Positions 42,701 through 55,400 of a DNA stretch of 64,000 bases are shown here, in pieces. The notes under the pieces were generated by a model. The model did no database searches. It was not told the origin of the DNA and was given only the letters and a program-made list of their open reading frames with translations. Position 1 is the stretch's first letter; each line of letters starts with the position of its first letter. Position numbers and translations under genes: made by a program. Location: positions 649,382 through 713,381 of the forward strand of contig VWZP01008598.1 of the NCBI GenBank assembly GCA_013396995.1. The letters are read 5' to 3'. The stretch is from Dicaeum eximium. Taxonomy: Eukaryota > Chordata > Aves > Passeriformes > Dicaeidae.

Positions 42701-45700
42701 TAATTTCCACTACTAGCAGTAACTACAATTGCTGCTGTCTGGCTAATGCTCTGGCTAAGTGTTCAAATTTGATAAGAGGATTTTATGTCTGTGAGGGTGA
42801 AACTGGGTTGATTTAAAAATTTCTCTTTCAGGAATCATTTGCTAATCTCCCCATGGCTTTCAGTGATGAGTTTGACTGGCCCCAGTTCTCAGAGATCACT
42901 GGATTTCTGAATTCCACCATTGGGTAAGCCAACAGACAGGGTGGCCAAGTCACAGCAAGGCTCTAGGTCTCTCAGAGCACAACAAGAAAGAAAACCAAAA
43001 CAGGGCTTGAAAGGAAAGAGAAAAATACTATTCAGCTATGCATCTGCTCTTTCTAAAACCAAGATCCACCCTGGATCTAGGGTTTTAAAAGATATTTTAA
43101 ATATATAAACAAGTCTTCCTGAAATTCAGGGTAGGTTTTAGAACTGGTCAAACTGTCATTTAGAAGAAGAACCCCAAAGAAATAAAATATAGTAAAGAGA
43201 GTAAAGATAAAAGTAGGTTTTTTAATAAAATTTAGTGGAAGGCGAGCATTGCTGAAAGTAACAAAAATCAGCCATTTTATTTTCTTTTTTTTTTTAATCT
43301 TCCTCTCTTCCTCATGTTTCCTTTTTGCTGATGAAACAATGGAATAAAGGGTATCCCCATGGTTATTTCATAGTGTTCCCTATTGGAGAGAAATCTTTCT
43401 TCTCCCCCTCCCACATCTTTTTTTTTAACACATTTAGAGGGAAACAGCAAAAGGAGAATTTGAAAGAGTCTGTGACCTAATTTGATGTGTTAGTTTGGCT
43501 AATGTGGATGGGGAAGGTTGCAGGAATAGAGGGAGAAAAGTAAGTCTCTGCCAGAAGGGAAGGAAAATAAAGTCCAAAAGACAAAAGACTTTGAAACCTT
43601 GAAATGCCTGCAGTTGTAACTGTGAAATAAAAAAAAAACAACAAACAAACAAAACCACAAAAAAAACCCCTAAACAAAACAAAGAAATCACAACAACCCA
43701 AACAAAGAAATCACAACAACCCAACACTTTTTTATTAAATATCTCTCTGGTTTCGCAGCATTAAGAGGCTTTTGAACTCTGCAAGACCTGTAGGATACAA
43801 TCATCAACCAGTGCCTGGTCTGAGCTAAGTTTCAGATAATTTTTATTTTTTATGTCTAGGATAAGTCAGGAATACAGCTGAATGCCAAACCAAGCATGGG
43901 TCAAGCCTGAATAAGCTTTCTACCTGTAGAATTTAAAAGTTGGCAGAATAACTTTTTTTCAGGAAAAATATCTGTTGCACCATATACTTGGACTTTTTGT
44001 TTCCTTTCTTCTCCCTGTTCAAAATCCAGGCTCTCAGCCTCAGCTACATTCACACAATATCTGCTTTAAGGCAGTTCACTACTTGAAAAGTCAACAGGAA
44101 AGACCTATGCAGCCTTCTCTATCAGAGCCATAGCAAAACTGATGTTTAAAAATCTGTTACAATGCCTGGTCTGTCAGTACACAGAACTTGTCTGGGCTCC
44201 AAAGAATCTGAAGCTCACAAGTGATCTGAGCTTTGAACTGCCTCTGAAGTTGTCAGTGATAAGCCTTGGTCCAGTGTTCAGTTTTTAATCTCCTCCAATT
44301 CTGAAAGAAAAAAAAAAAAAACAAAAAACAAAAAACAAGCAGCTGCAGCCCAGATAGAAATGACCATGTACTCATGGCTGAGAGCTTGGTCTTTTCATCA
44401 CCCTTTGGGCTGCTATCCTTTTCATTTGTTTTGTTTTCATTTTTCTCAAAAGCGCAAAATAAAGGAGAGAACTTATAACAGTCAAGTGTAACCTATTTTC
44501 AGATTAATCTGTCCAAGATTTATGATGTTGGGAAATGATTGCCCCGCCAATATTTCTTCTCTTTTTATTAGTGTTCCAAAACAACCAATTGAAAAGTCAA
44601 TTTGTGAACAACCGACAGAATTGTTTTGATAAATGATGTATAACAAAAAGATTTTTAAGTGCCTTATCTGAAAGACCAGGATAAAAGCATTGTTCCTGGA
44701 TGGAACAATGTCAGAGAAACTCTTCATCGATTTATAGTTTCTGAGCAGGTATCTTTGATTTATTTTAGGCCACCTTGGTCAAGTTTAAAAATATTTATGG
44801 CCACAAAAAAAAGAGAGATAGTGAAATAGAAGCATATACATAACTGGGGTACTGAGATTTTCAGAGACAAGAACATACTTCTTTTTTAATATCAGCTGTA
44901 TTTTCATCATTATCATATGACTTTAGCAGTTTGCATTTTCTCCGTTTATTTCAGAGGGTGGACAGACTCCCTGTATCTACGTTTACGCAAGAGAAATCGC
45001 TGTAATCACAGAGACTTGCAGAACATTTCCCAAAATGGTATGTTAACTTTTTAAAACTTTTTTAAAAATTATTATTTTTAACATTACTAGTGCTGATAAT
45101 TGATGCTGCATGACTGAACATGTGTCAGGAACAAAGAGAAACCCCTTCTTCGTTGCATGCATTTCTTATGGAAAAATAAAGAACAGCACCTACTTAACTC
45201 AGCACTTACTTAACCCTGTCATCTTAATGTGCTCTCAGAACAGATTTTTAATAATCCAGGACATAAACAAAACTTAACACTGATGGGACAAAGACAGGAC
45301 AAAACTTAACACTACTGGGTTTTGATTAATTTATTTTGTGGGGCTGGCACACATCATCTTTATATTTAAAAACATACATATATCTATGTAATATGCATAT
45401 AAATATGCAGCAGACCTGATCTACCTAGAATTAAGGAAAGTGTCTTACATGGCACCCCAGTGTGCAGTGAAGAAGAGGAAGATTAATACAAGAAATAAGA
45501 AGTAGATAGAGAAGCAGCTAAGCAGGGAAGAGTAGTGGGTTTGAGAGCGAAGCTGTGTCCCTCCTGCATCTCTCCTGAGACTAATGCCACTTAAGATTTG
45601 GAGTGGTAACCTTAGAGCAAAGACCAATGTACATGCTCGATGGCTTCTGTGAATGATGCTAAATTGCAAAGTATTAACCGTCCTGGAGTGGGACACATCC

Positions 45701-48700
45701 TTACACAGGAATAATTTAGATGAGCTTGGGAACAGTTGTGGCAGGAATTGCAGCAAATATATGCTGCAAAATTGTACAAAACATGCATGACAGAAGTAAT
45801 GATGAGACTTCTCTGTAAATTAGTGGTCCATCAGCCAGAGGTGGTGGAGGGGCAGGGCCATTAGAGTGCAAAGAGAAATTCCCAGAAAGCATCAAGAGTG
45901 CAGGGTAGAAGAGGAAAGAGAGTAAGAAGGTTTCAAGATGCATCATGCATGGCACTTTGTCTAGAGACAGGGAGACAGTCCTTCCTCATACAAGTGCTGA
46001 TAAGGCCTCAGATTTTAGTCCTGTTTATCTAAGGCGGACTGACCTTGATGGAGGTACAGGGAAAGGTTTTGGGGAGGATTCAGGGAATGGAGGCTCCTGA
46101 AGGGATGATATAACACATTGATATTTGAGCAAAGTATTAATTAAAAGGTATTACCATTTTGAATTCCTTTGAGGCATAAATACCAGTGAGGAGGAAGAAT
46201 GGTTTAAATGAAGGATCGTTCTGGTACAAGACCATGGGTTTTCATTAATCTTACCTCTGTTAGGTGGGAAAAATAAAAAAAAAAACAAACAAACAAACAA
46301 AAGAAAAACTTACTCTCAAGGAGTGAAAACCTTAAACCAGAGGAATGAAGGCAAACAAGAAATCCTGAGTTGTCAGAGAGGTTGTATGAAGGGGTGACAG
46401 TAGTCTTCCTTATAAATTGAGGTTTATGATGTTAGCTTTTGTCTCAGATTAGCTGATGTCCCTAACAGCAGGTTTAAAAGACACTTGATTATGCTGTGAT
46501 TATGCCTTTTTGTTTCCATTGTATTTAATTAATTTTCATGCTTCAGAAAACTGGCTGCAGAAGCTCAGGAAAATTTATTTTCCTCGGGTAGATAATTTGG
46601 CTATATGGGATGTTCTTCCTTTACAGCAGATGATTCATGCTGGCTACAAATGAAGAGCCCTGCTGTCTCTAGAACTACTTAGAAACTTATTATATTGTTG
46701 GAATTTCCTGAAAAAAATTGGGATCAGAAAGGATCTGCCCCAGCCCTCCACCTCTAACAAACAGATACATATAAATATCTCTAAGGCAGTTGCCAGGAGG
46801 ACATTGCTAGGGTCTTTTTGGTGGTGCTCAGCAACAGGATGAGGAGCAATGGCCATAAGATAAAATTCAAGAAGTTTCACCTCAATATGAGGAGAAATTT
46901 CTTTACACTGAGGGTGGTAGAGCACTGAACAGCTGCCCAGGGAGGGTGTGGAGTCTCCCCCTCTGGAGACATTCCAAACCCACCTGGATGTGTTCCTGTG
47001 TCACCTGCTTGAGGTGACCCTGCCTTGACAGGGAGGTTGGACCTGATGATCTCCAGAAATTGCTTCCAACCCTAAATATTTTGTGATTCTGTGAGTCTAT
47101 GATCTTACCAGGCAGAAGAGATTGCAGACAGGTATCATGATGCAGGGATCACTTCCAGGCTCAGGTGGGCATTTTCACCTTAAAAATTTTCTTCTAGTGC
47201 CATCACCAATTATGCTGACGATGCCTCTCATATGCCTTCCTCCTTCCTGTGGTACACATGGTGCTCCTGAGGCTTTGAGTCTTCTGTGAAAGTGTTTGAC
47301 AACATCTTTGGTGTTATCCATCAGGTGCTTCTGACTTTCTTGCCTGTAAGTTGCAGGGCACTAGAGTTGGTGGCTCCCATCATTGCAGTCCCCCAGGTGG
47401 GCTTTCTGGTGAGAGAGAATTTTAAAAAGGGCCAAACTAGATGGTCAAGGATGACTAGGCCAATGGTTCTTCTCATTTATATCCAATTTGTCTCAGTACT
47501 GATACCCTAATTATCTTGTTCTGTTCTTTTTACATTAATGGGAGTAGTACATCATGTGCTTCCTTTTCCCAATTCCCTTGTAGATTTTTCTGTAATCTCT
47601 TGCTGTGTTCATCATTCATTTTTCTCTCCACACATGCCCTTTCCACTTACACTACAGACACCTGCAGGATATAAAAAGAGGTGAGCCTGTGTCAGGGGAC
47701 AAAAGACTCTGCAGAAAATTAAGAAGGGAATTTAAAAAGGGAAAAATTACCAGTAAGAGAAGAATCTCAGGATATCTTCCCTAAATCATCACACTGACAC
47801 TACATTGTAAAGGTTCCCTTTTATTGCCTTATTTGGTGTAATAGTTTCCCAGAAGGGGAGGATTTAAAAAGCCACCCTCAGTGCCAATAAAGCAAACAGC
47901 TGACCACCAGCCTCACCTAACCCCACCCGGGACAACTAAACCTTCCTCTGAAAATATTGCTCCCCAGAGCCACGTGTGTGCAAGGAAAGGATGCTGATCT
48001 GGTGGAGGAGATACGCAGCCAAGAGCTAGAGCCCAGGGATGGCAAGCTAAGCCAGGCACCAAGAACCAAGCTCCTGTCCAGCTCCCCTACAAAAGCACCA
48101 GCACTGTGTCAGACACAACACAAAGGGACATTCCCCCACTGCTCTTTTCAGGACACACATCTTCACCATGGAGAAAGGCTTTCCCAGCCTCCATGGTAAC
48201 AGGACTTCTGCTTTCCCTTTCTTAAAAAATCCCGTTATCCTCTGGAGGTGGTGAATCCTTCCCTCACAACTGGAAGCAAACCCAACCTTGATTTCTCAAC
48301 CAAATCTAAAAAAACCGCATTGGTCTGCGAATATTTGGAAAGCAACAGAGAGAGACAGAGAGGCAGCAAAGATCCAGGGATAAATTCTAAGACATTCAAC
48401 AGTGTGAGGGTAACTGTTCTGCTTTGTCTCCTTTTCTCTCTCAAATGTTTTCATCACAAATTGCATCCTGTATCACAAAAGCTTTCTTGAAGACTCAGCT
48501 TACCCATGAAACCTGTTTTATAAAAAACTGTGGTGATTATGATTTTGGGTTTTCTGAGTTTCCTAGCAGCATGCCTGCTAAGGTCTTCTTTGTAAGGGAA
48601 AGCTCTTGCTTTCCCACCAGAGATTCTGTAAACAATCTAAGCTGTGTCCTGTGCTCAAGGACACAGCTCGTGTTTTCTATTCTGTTCCCATAACATGGAA

Positions 48701-51700
48701 GAAGAAGCTGATTTTTAGTTATCAGCTCCTCATTTCAGTATCAGACAAAGACAGGGGCATTCTGCGCCAAGCAGAGCATTTTCTTGTACCAGGCTGCACT
48801 ATACGAGGCATTAAGCCTCGGGCCTGGAACATGGAACCAAAGATAATAAAATTATTCGTAAGCTTTCTGATACATGGAGTCAAAGTCTTTATGCATAGGG
48901 GGAAACAACCAAGACAACTGGAAACCCCTCGTGCGAAGACAACAACAACAATGGCACCCAAAAGGTGGAAGAAGAACCCATGTCCATAAAAAACCCTTTC
49001 ATTTTCTTGATGTTTTGATTTGTAACTGTGGTAATGCGTTCCACAGAGCTGCTTATAACTACCTATGCTTGTGGAGGTAATACATACCCAAGAACAGCTC
49101 ATTACTTTTTTGTAAATACATTTTAATTTCTAGAAGTCCCACTAGTTTATTTATGCTGAAACTGCAGCCACAGTCCAGAGAGCCTTGTGACAGAATGGCT
49201 TAAACACGGGGTGTTCAGCTCTAACTGAAAGAAGGGCTATTAAACAGTAAAAAAAACAACTGTTGGTAGTTTTGTACCAAACCATAGTTTCTAAGGTTTC
49301 TGTGGGGCTCTTACTCTGCTGAAAAGAGCCTCTCAATAGAAGGGCTGGATTTTTGAATGGATCAGCAACCCCCCGGAGAGAAGCAGCAGATTGATACATT
49401 CATTTTCAGCTTGGAAGAACTGGATTATTTAAAACATAAAGGATTCCTTGATGTATGCGGTTTGCATCACTATGAGTGATAATAACAAAGGCAACACTAT
49501 TAAAATGCAAAGTGTATTATTGCTACCTTAGGGGTTTATCTCTTAGATCTCTTCCCCCATGCCAATCCAGCAGGGATTTAATGATGTTCTGTCCACAAGT
49601 TTTCCCTCAAGAGCTGCAGGGAGGGCAGGATTTACTCCTCAAAGCAAGCTTCAGAAGCCCAATACAGAAAAGAGAGACACCAGGAAAGAGCTGAGCTGAG
49701 AATAGGAGGAGGATAATATGAGAGAAGGAACGAAAAAAGAGGAGAAAGTAAAAATACTAGAAAATAAGAGCAAGTACTACCTGTAGGATCTGCTTCTCTG
49801 AAGTTTATGCTTCTATATGTTGCTATGAGCTGAGCTTCTTGCAATCACAGACCTAGTCTCATCTTGACCAAAGCATAAAGTCTTTTTTGGCTCCTTGTAT
49901 GCTATCCCTCTTGTACTGCAGGTGATGGAGTTTGATTTGTGTGCTGGGGATGGTTGGGATGAATATGCATAGCCTTTAAAGACCTGCTAATAAGTTTAAT
50001 GCATAAAAGCTTTACTAAATGGGAATGCTTTTCTCATTCAAAACCTAAATGAAATATTACAGATGCTCACAAATGCTTAGATGCAGCCAGCTCCTTTCCT
50101 CAAGGAGGAAAGATTTTCATCCCACCCTTTGGGTGAATTGCTATTGAAATGCAGAGTCCCTTGGGAGGAGTGCAGCTGGCCTAATACTACTTTTTCTAAG
50201 TCTGACACTTGCGGGTAAAGCAGTGCAGGAACCCAAACACTGGTGTCTACAGCTTTTGAAGGTGTTTTATGGTATCTTTCCCACCTCCAGCTGCCTCTCC
50301 AGAAATGCACAATCTCTCATGCATCTTGTGATGTATCTGCCAGCCCTGCTGCAGGTGTCTTGGATACTCTGGGATGTCAAAAATGGCACTTGGTGCCTAT
50401 GTTTAGGACCTGAATCAGTCCCAATGTGGTATAGCTATGATACACTTACTCTCTCAGAAGAGTGAGAACAGTTCCCTTTGCAATTTATAGGGAAAGTTAA
50501 AATAGATCGACTGTTGACAAGTCAGGTTGGCTGGTTTACAGGAGACTACTATGTTCAACAGATGGGAAGAAGCTGCCAGATCTGGATTAAAAGCCAGATC
50601 CAAACAACACTGCACTTAAAAGTATTTGATTTTCTACAGGCTGAAGTGTGCGACTGAGATAAGAAAGCAGCAGTATATAGCTTTACTTCTTAGTGCCAAC
50701 ATCTAAAAAGGTTACAGAGATGAATTGTTGCTCCATTTTTACTTTTACTGCTTCTACATTCTTGGAAATATGCAGTGTAGTTAGGTTCTGCATTCAGGGC
50801 TTTTTTGTCACTATAACAATGTTGTACTATTTCTCTTGTTCCCCCTATGTGCGATCAGGTGGTTCTTCAGGAAACCTCCTCTCTTTAATAAAAAGGTGAG
50901 TGCTTAATGGGATTCAAGAGCTAACTCAAGGTGCAGGAGCACTGATGAAGTCCTACTTCTTTGACAGAAACAACCAAAGCACTGTAAGGATTACATTATC
51001 CATGAGTGTTCTAAAAAGCACACCTTCCCTTGAACAGTGTGCTCTGAAGTGCTGTCTGTTCCTTTGTAGTATAAACATTAATAAACAGAAGAAAAACTGG
51101 GTTTAGGTGTGGATATCATCATCTCCAGGGCCTTGAATTTGACTCTGTTAAGCCAGTGGAGCATTTCCAGTGATTTTAGCAAAGAGACTAAGCCTTTCCA
51201 TAAATCTTTGTGTTGGGTCCCCTTAACTGCATGTAGCAATGTAGATAGAGATGGGCAGGCTCCCTGGTATTTCCATATGGATATAACTGACTAGCTGCTG
51301 GGTAGTGAGAGGCTGCAACTCTCCTTTTCAGATGAATTTGAGTGGGTTGTGGGTCAGCTGGGTTTGATTTAGTTTGCTTGACACTGATATAGTTTGTGTC
51401 CTAAAGGATTTATTTTTATCTCCTCCAGAAAAAGTAGTAATGAATCCTTGCCCTCTAGCACTGAGATTCAAACCAAATCCTGATTTTATCTTGAGTTCAA
51501 TTCTACACATAGATTTAGCGGTCAGCCAAACCCAGTCTTCCTCTCCCATCTCAGATTAAAAAATTCCCATCTTGATTCATGTCTTTGCCCCAAAGTGAAA
51601 CTAGTTGATTTGGCTTCTGAATACCACAAAGAAAATGGAAAGCCAGCAGTGAAAAAGACAAGTCCCTGAGCAGAGAAAGGAAGAAGTGAAAATAACTTCA

Positions 51701-52288
51701 TTTAAGTCACTTTGCTAAAATATAAAACTAGAGTGGAAAAAAAAANNNNNNNNNNNNAAAAAAAAAAACCACCAAAAACAAACAACCCCAAAGAAACAAA
51801 CAAAAAAACCCCCACAAACAAAAAAACTCTCACAAACATAGGAACACAGTCATTTGGGTATTGGCTATATTCAAGCAGGATACTTCCAAATGTGATCTCA
51901 CACAAGCATGATGTGTGATTCAGATACTAGGAGTATATTTCTCCATTAATATAGCTCCATATTTATCTTATAGTTTGGCCAGAAACCAGCTGTTGGACAA
52001 TCCAGCCATAGTTATCTACGCTACAATTGGGAATGATGTCTGCAACGGGTAAGGTCTAAACTAAATGAACCTTTATAGTAGCATACATTTAACTTCTTCA
52101 GAGTACTGCTGATTGCCTGGACATTTGTGTCTCACTGCTTGGTGCTTCTCCATGATGGCATTTTTCTTTGCTATTGGTCCTTCTTTGTTAATTTTCTACT
52201 GAAAATACTTCCTGTTTCCTTACCTGTATTTGTCATAGGCACCTACCAGTCCTCATTTGAAGCCTGCATTTCTCTTTCTTTCTTTTTT

Positions 52289-52373
<85 letters not shown>

Positions 52374-52396
52374 TTTCTTTTTCTTTCTTTCTTTCC

Positions 52397-52439
<43 letters not shown>

Positions 52440-55400
52440 NTTTCTTTTTCTTTCTTTCTTTCCCAAGCCAGTCATAAAATGACTAATGGTATGTGTAAAG
52501 TAATTATTTCTAACTTAGCAGAGGAAATGAATAATAGCAACAGGAGGGGAGGATATAGTGTTTAAAAGCATGTATATCCATCTTTCCCAGTGTGCCACCT
52601 CCTCTCAGGAGGGAGAGCATGACTGGTTCATCATTTCTGAGGAATGACAACATAATCCCCTGTTGAGGTCCATTTTCACCCTGTCTCTGCTGCCTGCACT
52701 CTTTGCTGTGTTCTCCTGATGAGGTGTTTTGTCTTTCTGGCTTCATTCACATCATAAGCTCTGCAGGAGAATGAACAGAAGCTTTCAAAACTAATAGTTC
52801 TGGTATTACCCATTAGCAATGCTCACAGGGACCAAGAGGTCACTAGCTGGATGCTTCCCTTCCTCCTGGTAGTGGGAAGGCAGAAAACACCTTGCAGCCA
52901 GGCCAGTGCACAGCACATCCATACTGCAGTTTTGGTTTTGCAGGAGTGCTGTTGCCAGTGCAACATTATTTTCACCATGGTCAATCTTCAGCTTTTCTTG
53001 TATGTGGAAGAAATTGATCATACTTACACAGAGACCTTCAAAACACTCACTTTAATAAATGCTGCACATTCAGCTAAGTTTCCTTCCAAAGGTTTTGAAA
53101 ATTCTCACCTGCAGATTGTAAAATGAAGTGGGAGCTACATGCAGGCTGTCAGATGTAGCCATGAAAATTGCTGAGGTTTGGAGTCCTAAAACTGCTGAAC
53201 AGGCATTTCATGGGTTGAAGCTGAACAACCAGGTGTTGTGCTCCAGATGAGGATGTCCAAAGGCCAGGCAGGGCTTCCCTTGGCACTGCAGAACCTGGGA
53301 GCCCTCAGCTGTGGCAGAAGTGAGGCCACAGTGGCACCTTTTAGGTCCTTTCCTGTCATGACCCTCACCCTAGCCACATGCAGGCAGCATGCAGAAATCA
53401 CCTCTCATGAAACCTTCAGCTTGTGGTGCTCATGCTCTCTCTGCACCCCTGCTCAGAACTGCCAAATCTGCCCTCAGCACCCTTCTCCTATGAGGGGAAA
53501 GATGCACAAATCCTCAAAAGCAATGCTACCATGCTCTGACTGAGAGGGAAAAGCAGTCACAGGTTTCCTGGTACTTGCTGACAAGACCGTCCTGGGGATC
53601 TGTTTACTGGGAAGCTTATGGAGATGTCACTGCATCCATTGCCAGGATGATAAAGCCCCTACTTCCCCCTCCACAAAAAATAAAAATTCCAACTTTGTTG
53701 AAGTCCATGGCTCCTGCCATGGAGACTTTCAAGGTGTCTTCTCACAGGCTTGGCCCAGGCTTTGTTGTGCACAGATTTCAATTCTGCTGTGTCACTGCCT
53801 TCGCTAAAAGTACCTCTTTTTCCTTTGTTTTATTCCTCATTCTGCAGGCTATTCCTTTTGCTTACCCTGTTTCTAACACTGCTTTCTACTCATCTGAAGT
53901 AAAAAGAAATTTTCCAGAAATTTAAACCATTTTGACCTTGCCTCACCCATTTGTATATTCCTTCCAGAAGAGTATTTAATGCTTGCTTGAAACTCTGTCT
54001 TTTCATCCCAGCATTCACTATCTGGCAGAGACACTTTTGTCTGCTCAAATTCTCACTGCTGTTTTCTGTCTGTTTTCTTCCAAAACATTCACAGTATCAA
54101 AAGAGGTTGTCAGGCTGTAGTGATCCCTGTGACTCCTGCAAGGAAAGATGCCACAGCTTTTGTAGCATCGTGCTGTTTCCATTGAGGGGGATGGACAGTG
54201 GAGAGAGATTTTTTTCAGTGTCCAGTTACTGTGTAGTTGCCCTGGCTCTGATATACCTTCAGAGGTTACAGAGGATGCAGAGCATCTGATGGGCTTGACT
54301 TCAAACCTAGGGCTTGGCAAATAAAAACCTCTTCAAGGACAGCTCTAAACTGCAGTAGTACAGCCTTCCTGGCCTTACCCTGTATTTTGGCTTCAAAAGA
54401 GGGTGGTGTGCTGAGCATACTGGAGACACAGCTCTTCCCAAAGCATTGTTAAAATGCAGGTATTTCATCCCATTCAAAGAGCAGGGCAATGAGTAATGTG
54501 GATGTTTGTACAGGGAAAGGATAATGAAATTGGCAGCCTGTATTACACATTCCCCGTAGTCTCCACACTGTGGTGTCCAAACAGGGGGGTTAGAAAAATA
54601 GAGACAGATGGCAATGGTATCTCTCAGCCCACTGAGGTATAAATATGGGATACAGAGACCTAGAACAAAAAAAAAAAAAATCAGACAAGAAAATAATGAG
54701 CACCAGAAGTCTCAAATGCTGTACAGTTATTGCAAGTATTAGTTGCATTTTGGGTTTGGCACCATTTCTTCAGCCTCTCCTTCACACATCTGCATTTATG
54801 GCATCTGCAACAAACAGCAAGGTGGCAGCAGCAAAGCAGGGTGAGCAGCAGCCCACCATGAAAGGACCTTGTACAAAGTGACACCAGTTCCAGCAAGAGC
54901 ATAGTGCCCCTTTATTGTACAATACCAGGGCATACCAGCCCTGTGCAGCAAGTTCAGGGGAATGAGGTGAGGGTACCACAACAGGCCCTGGTGTTCACCC
55001 AGGCACCTTGGAGTCCTTATGGCAGAGCCAAAATCAAATATGTCTACAAGGTTGCTTTCTTCTCATTCAGATTTAATTTCATAGCCTGGCACAGAAAAGA
55101 AATGTGAAGAAATACACTGACATATCTGCATGACATCAACACTGTAGGACAAAAGAAAGTGGAAGTATGAATGTCATATTAATTTTGGCTTTTGTTGACA
55201 TGTTTACTTGTGATAGAGGCCTTACATCAGACCAGTATTTTGAAATCAAGTGCTGAAACCCCTGTAGGAGAAATGAAATAATTTCAGAGCAAATCCACAG
55301 TCTTATCTCAAAAGTAGCTTGATTTGGTGGCTGTCACAAGGATAAACCTGAATCCTAATGCTGTTTTTCTAGTTCTCCCTGCTAGAAAGTCTCAAACACT

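Larger units (their letters stand above)
42924..44954 (+). other. AOAH intron w11/w12
   Basis: 2 kb with two A-rich tracts: 43628-43735, which includes a 23-base tandem duplication, and 44308-44338. Confidence 0.78.
45038..50858 (+). other. AOAH intron w12/w13, 5.8 kb
   Basis: Holds the CR1 copy at 46755-47103, an imperfect duplication near 45267-45319 and an A-rich CAAA tract at 46268-46304. The remainder has no recognised feature. Confidence 0.78.
50896..51973 (+). other. AOAH intron w13/w14 with assembly gap
   Basis: 1.1 kb. It includes an A-rich tract interrupted by 12 N (51746-51757). Confidence 0.8.

Noticed and set aside
52127..52565. Open frames rich in Phe/Leu/Ser or Lys/Glu/Arg
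   Set aside because: They are translations of the CTTT microsatellite on either strand, not proteins.
53180..53560. GC-richer stretch that loosely resembles the inner part of a minus-oriented CR1
   Set aside because: Only short scattered similarities and no terminal CR1 signature. Could not be supported.
54667..54900. Poly-A followed by Cys-rich minus-strand open frames
   Set aside because: Overlapping frames in several phases of the same Gly/Ala/Cys-rich composition; no family recognised.
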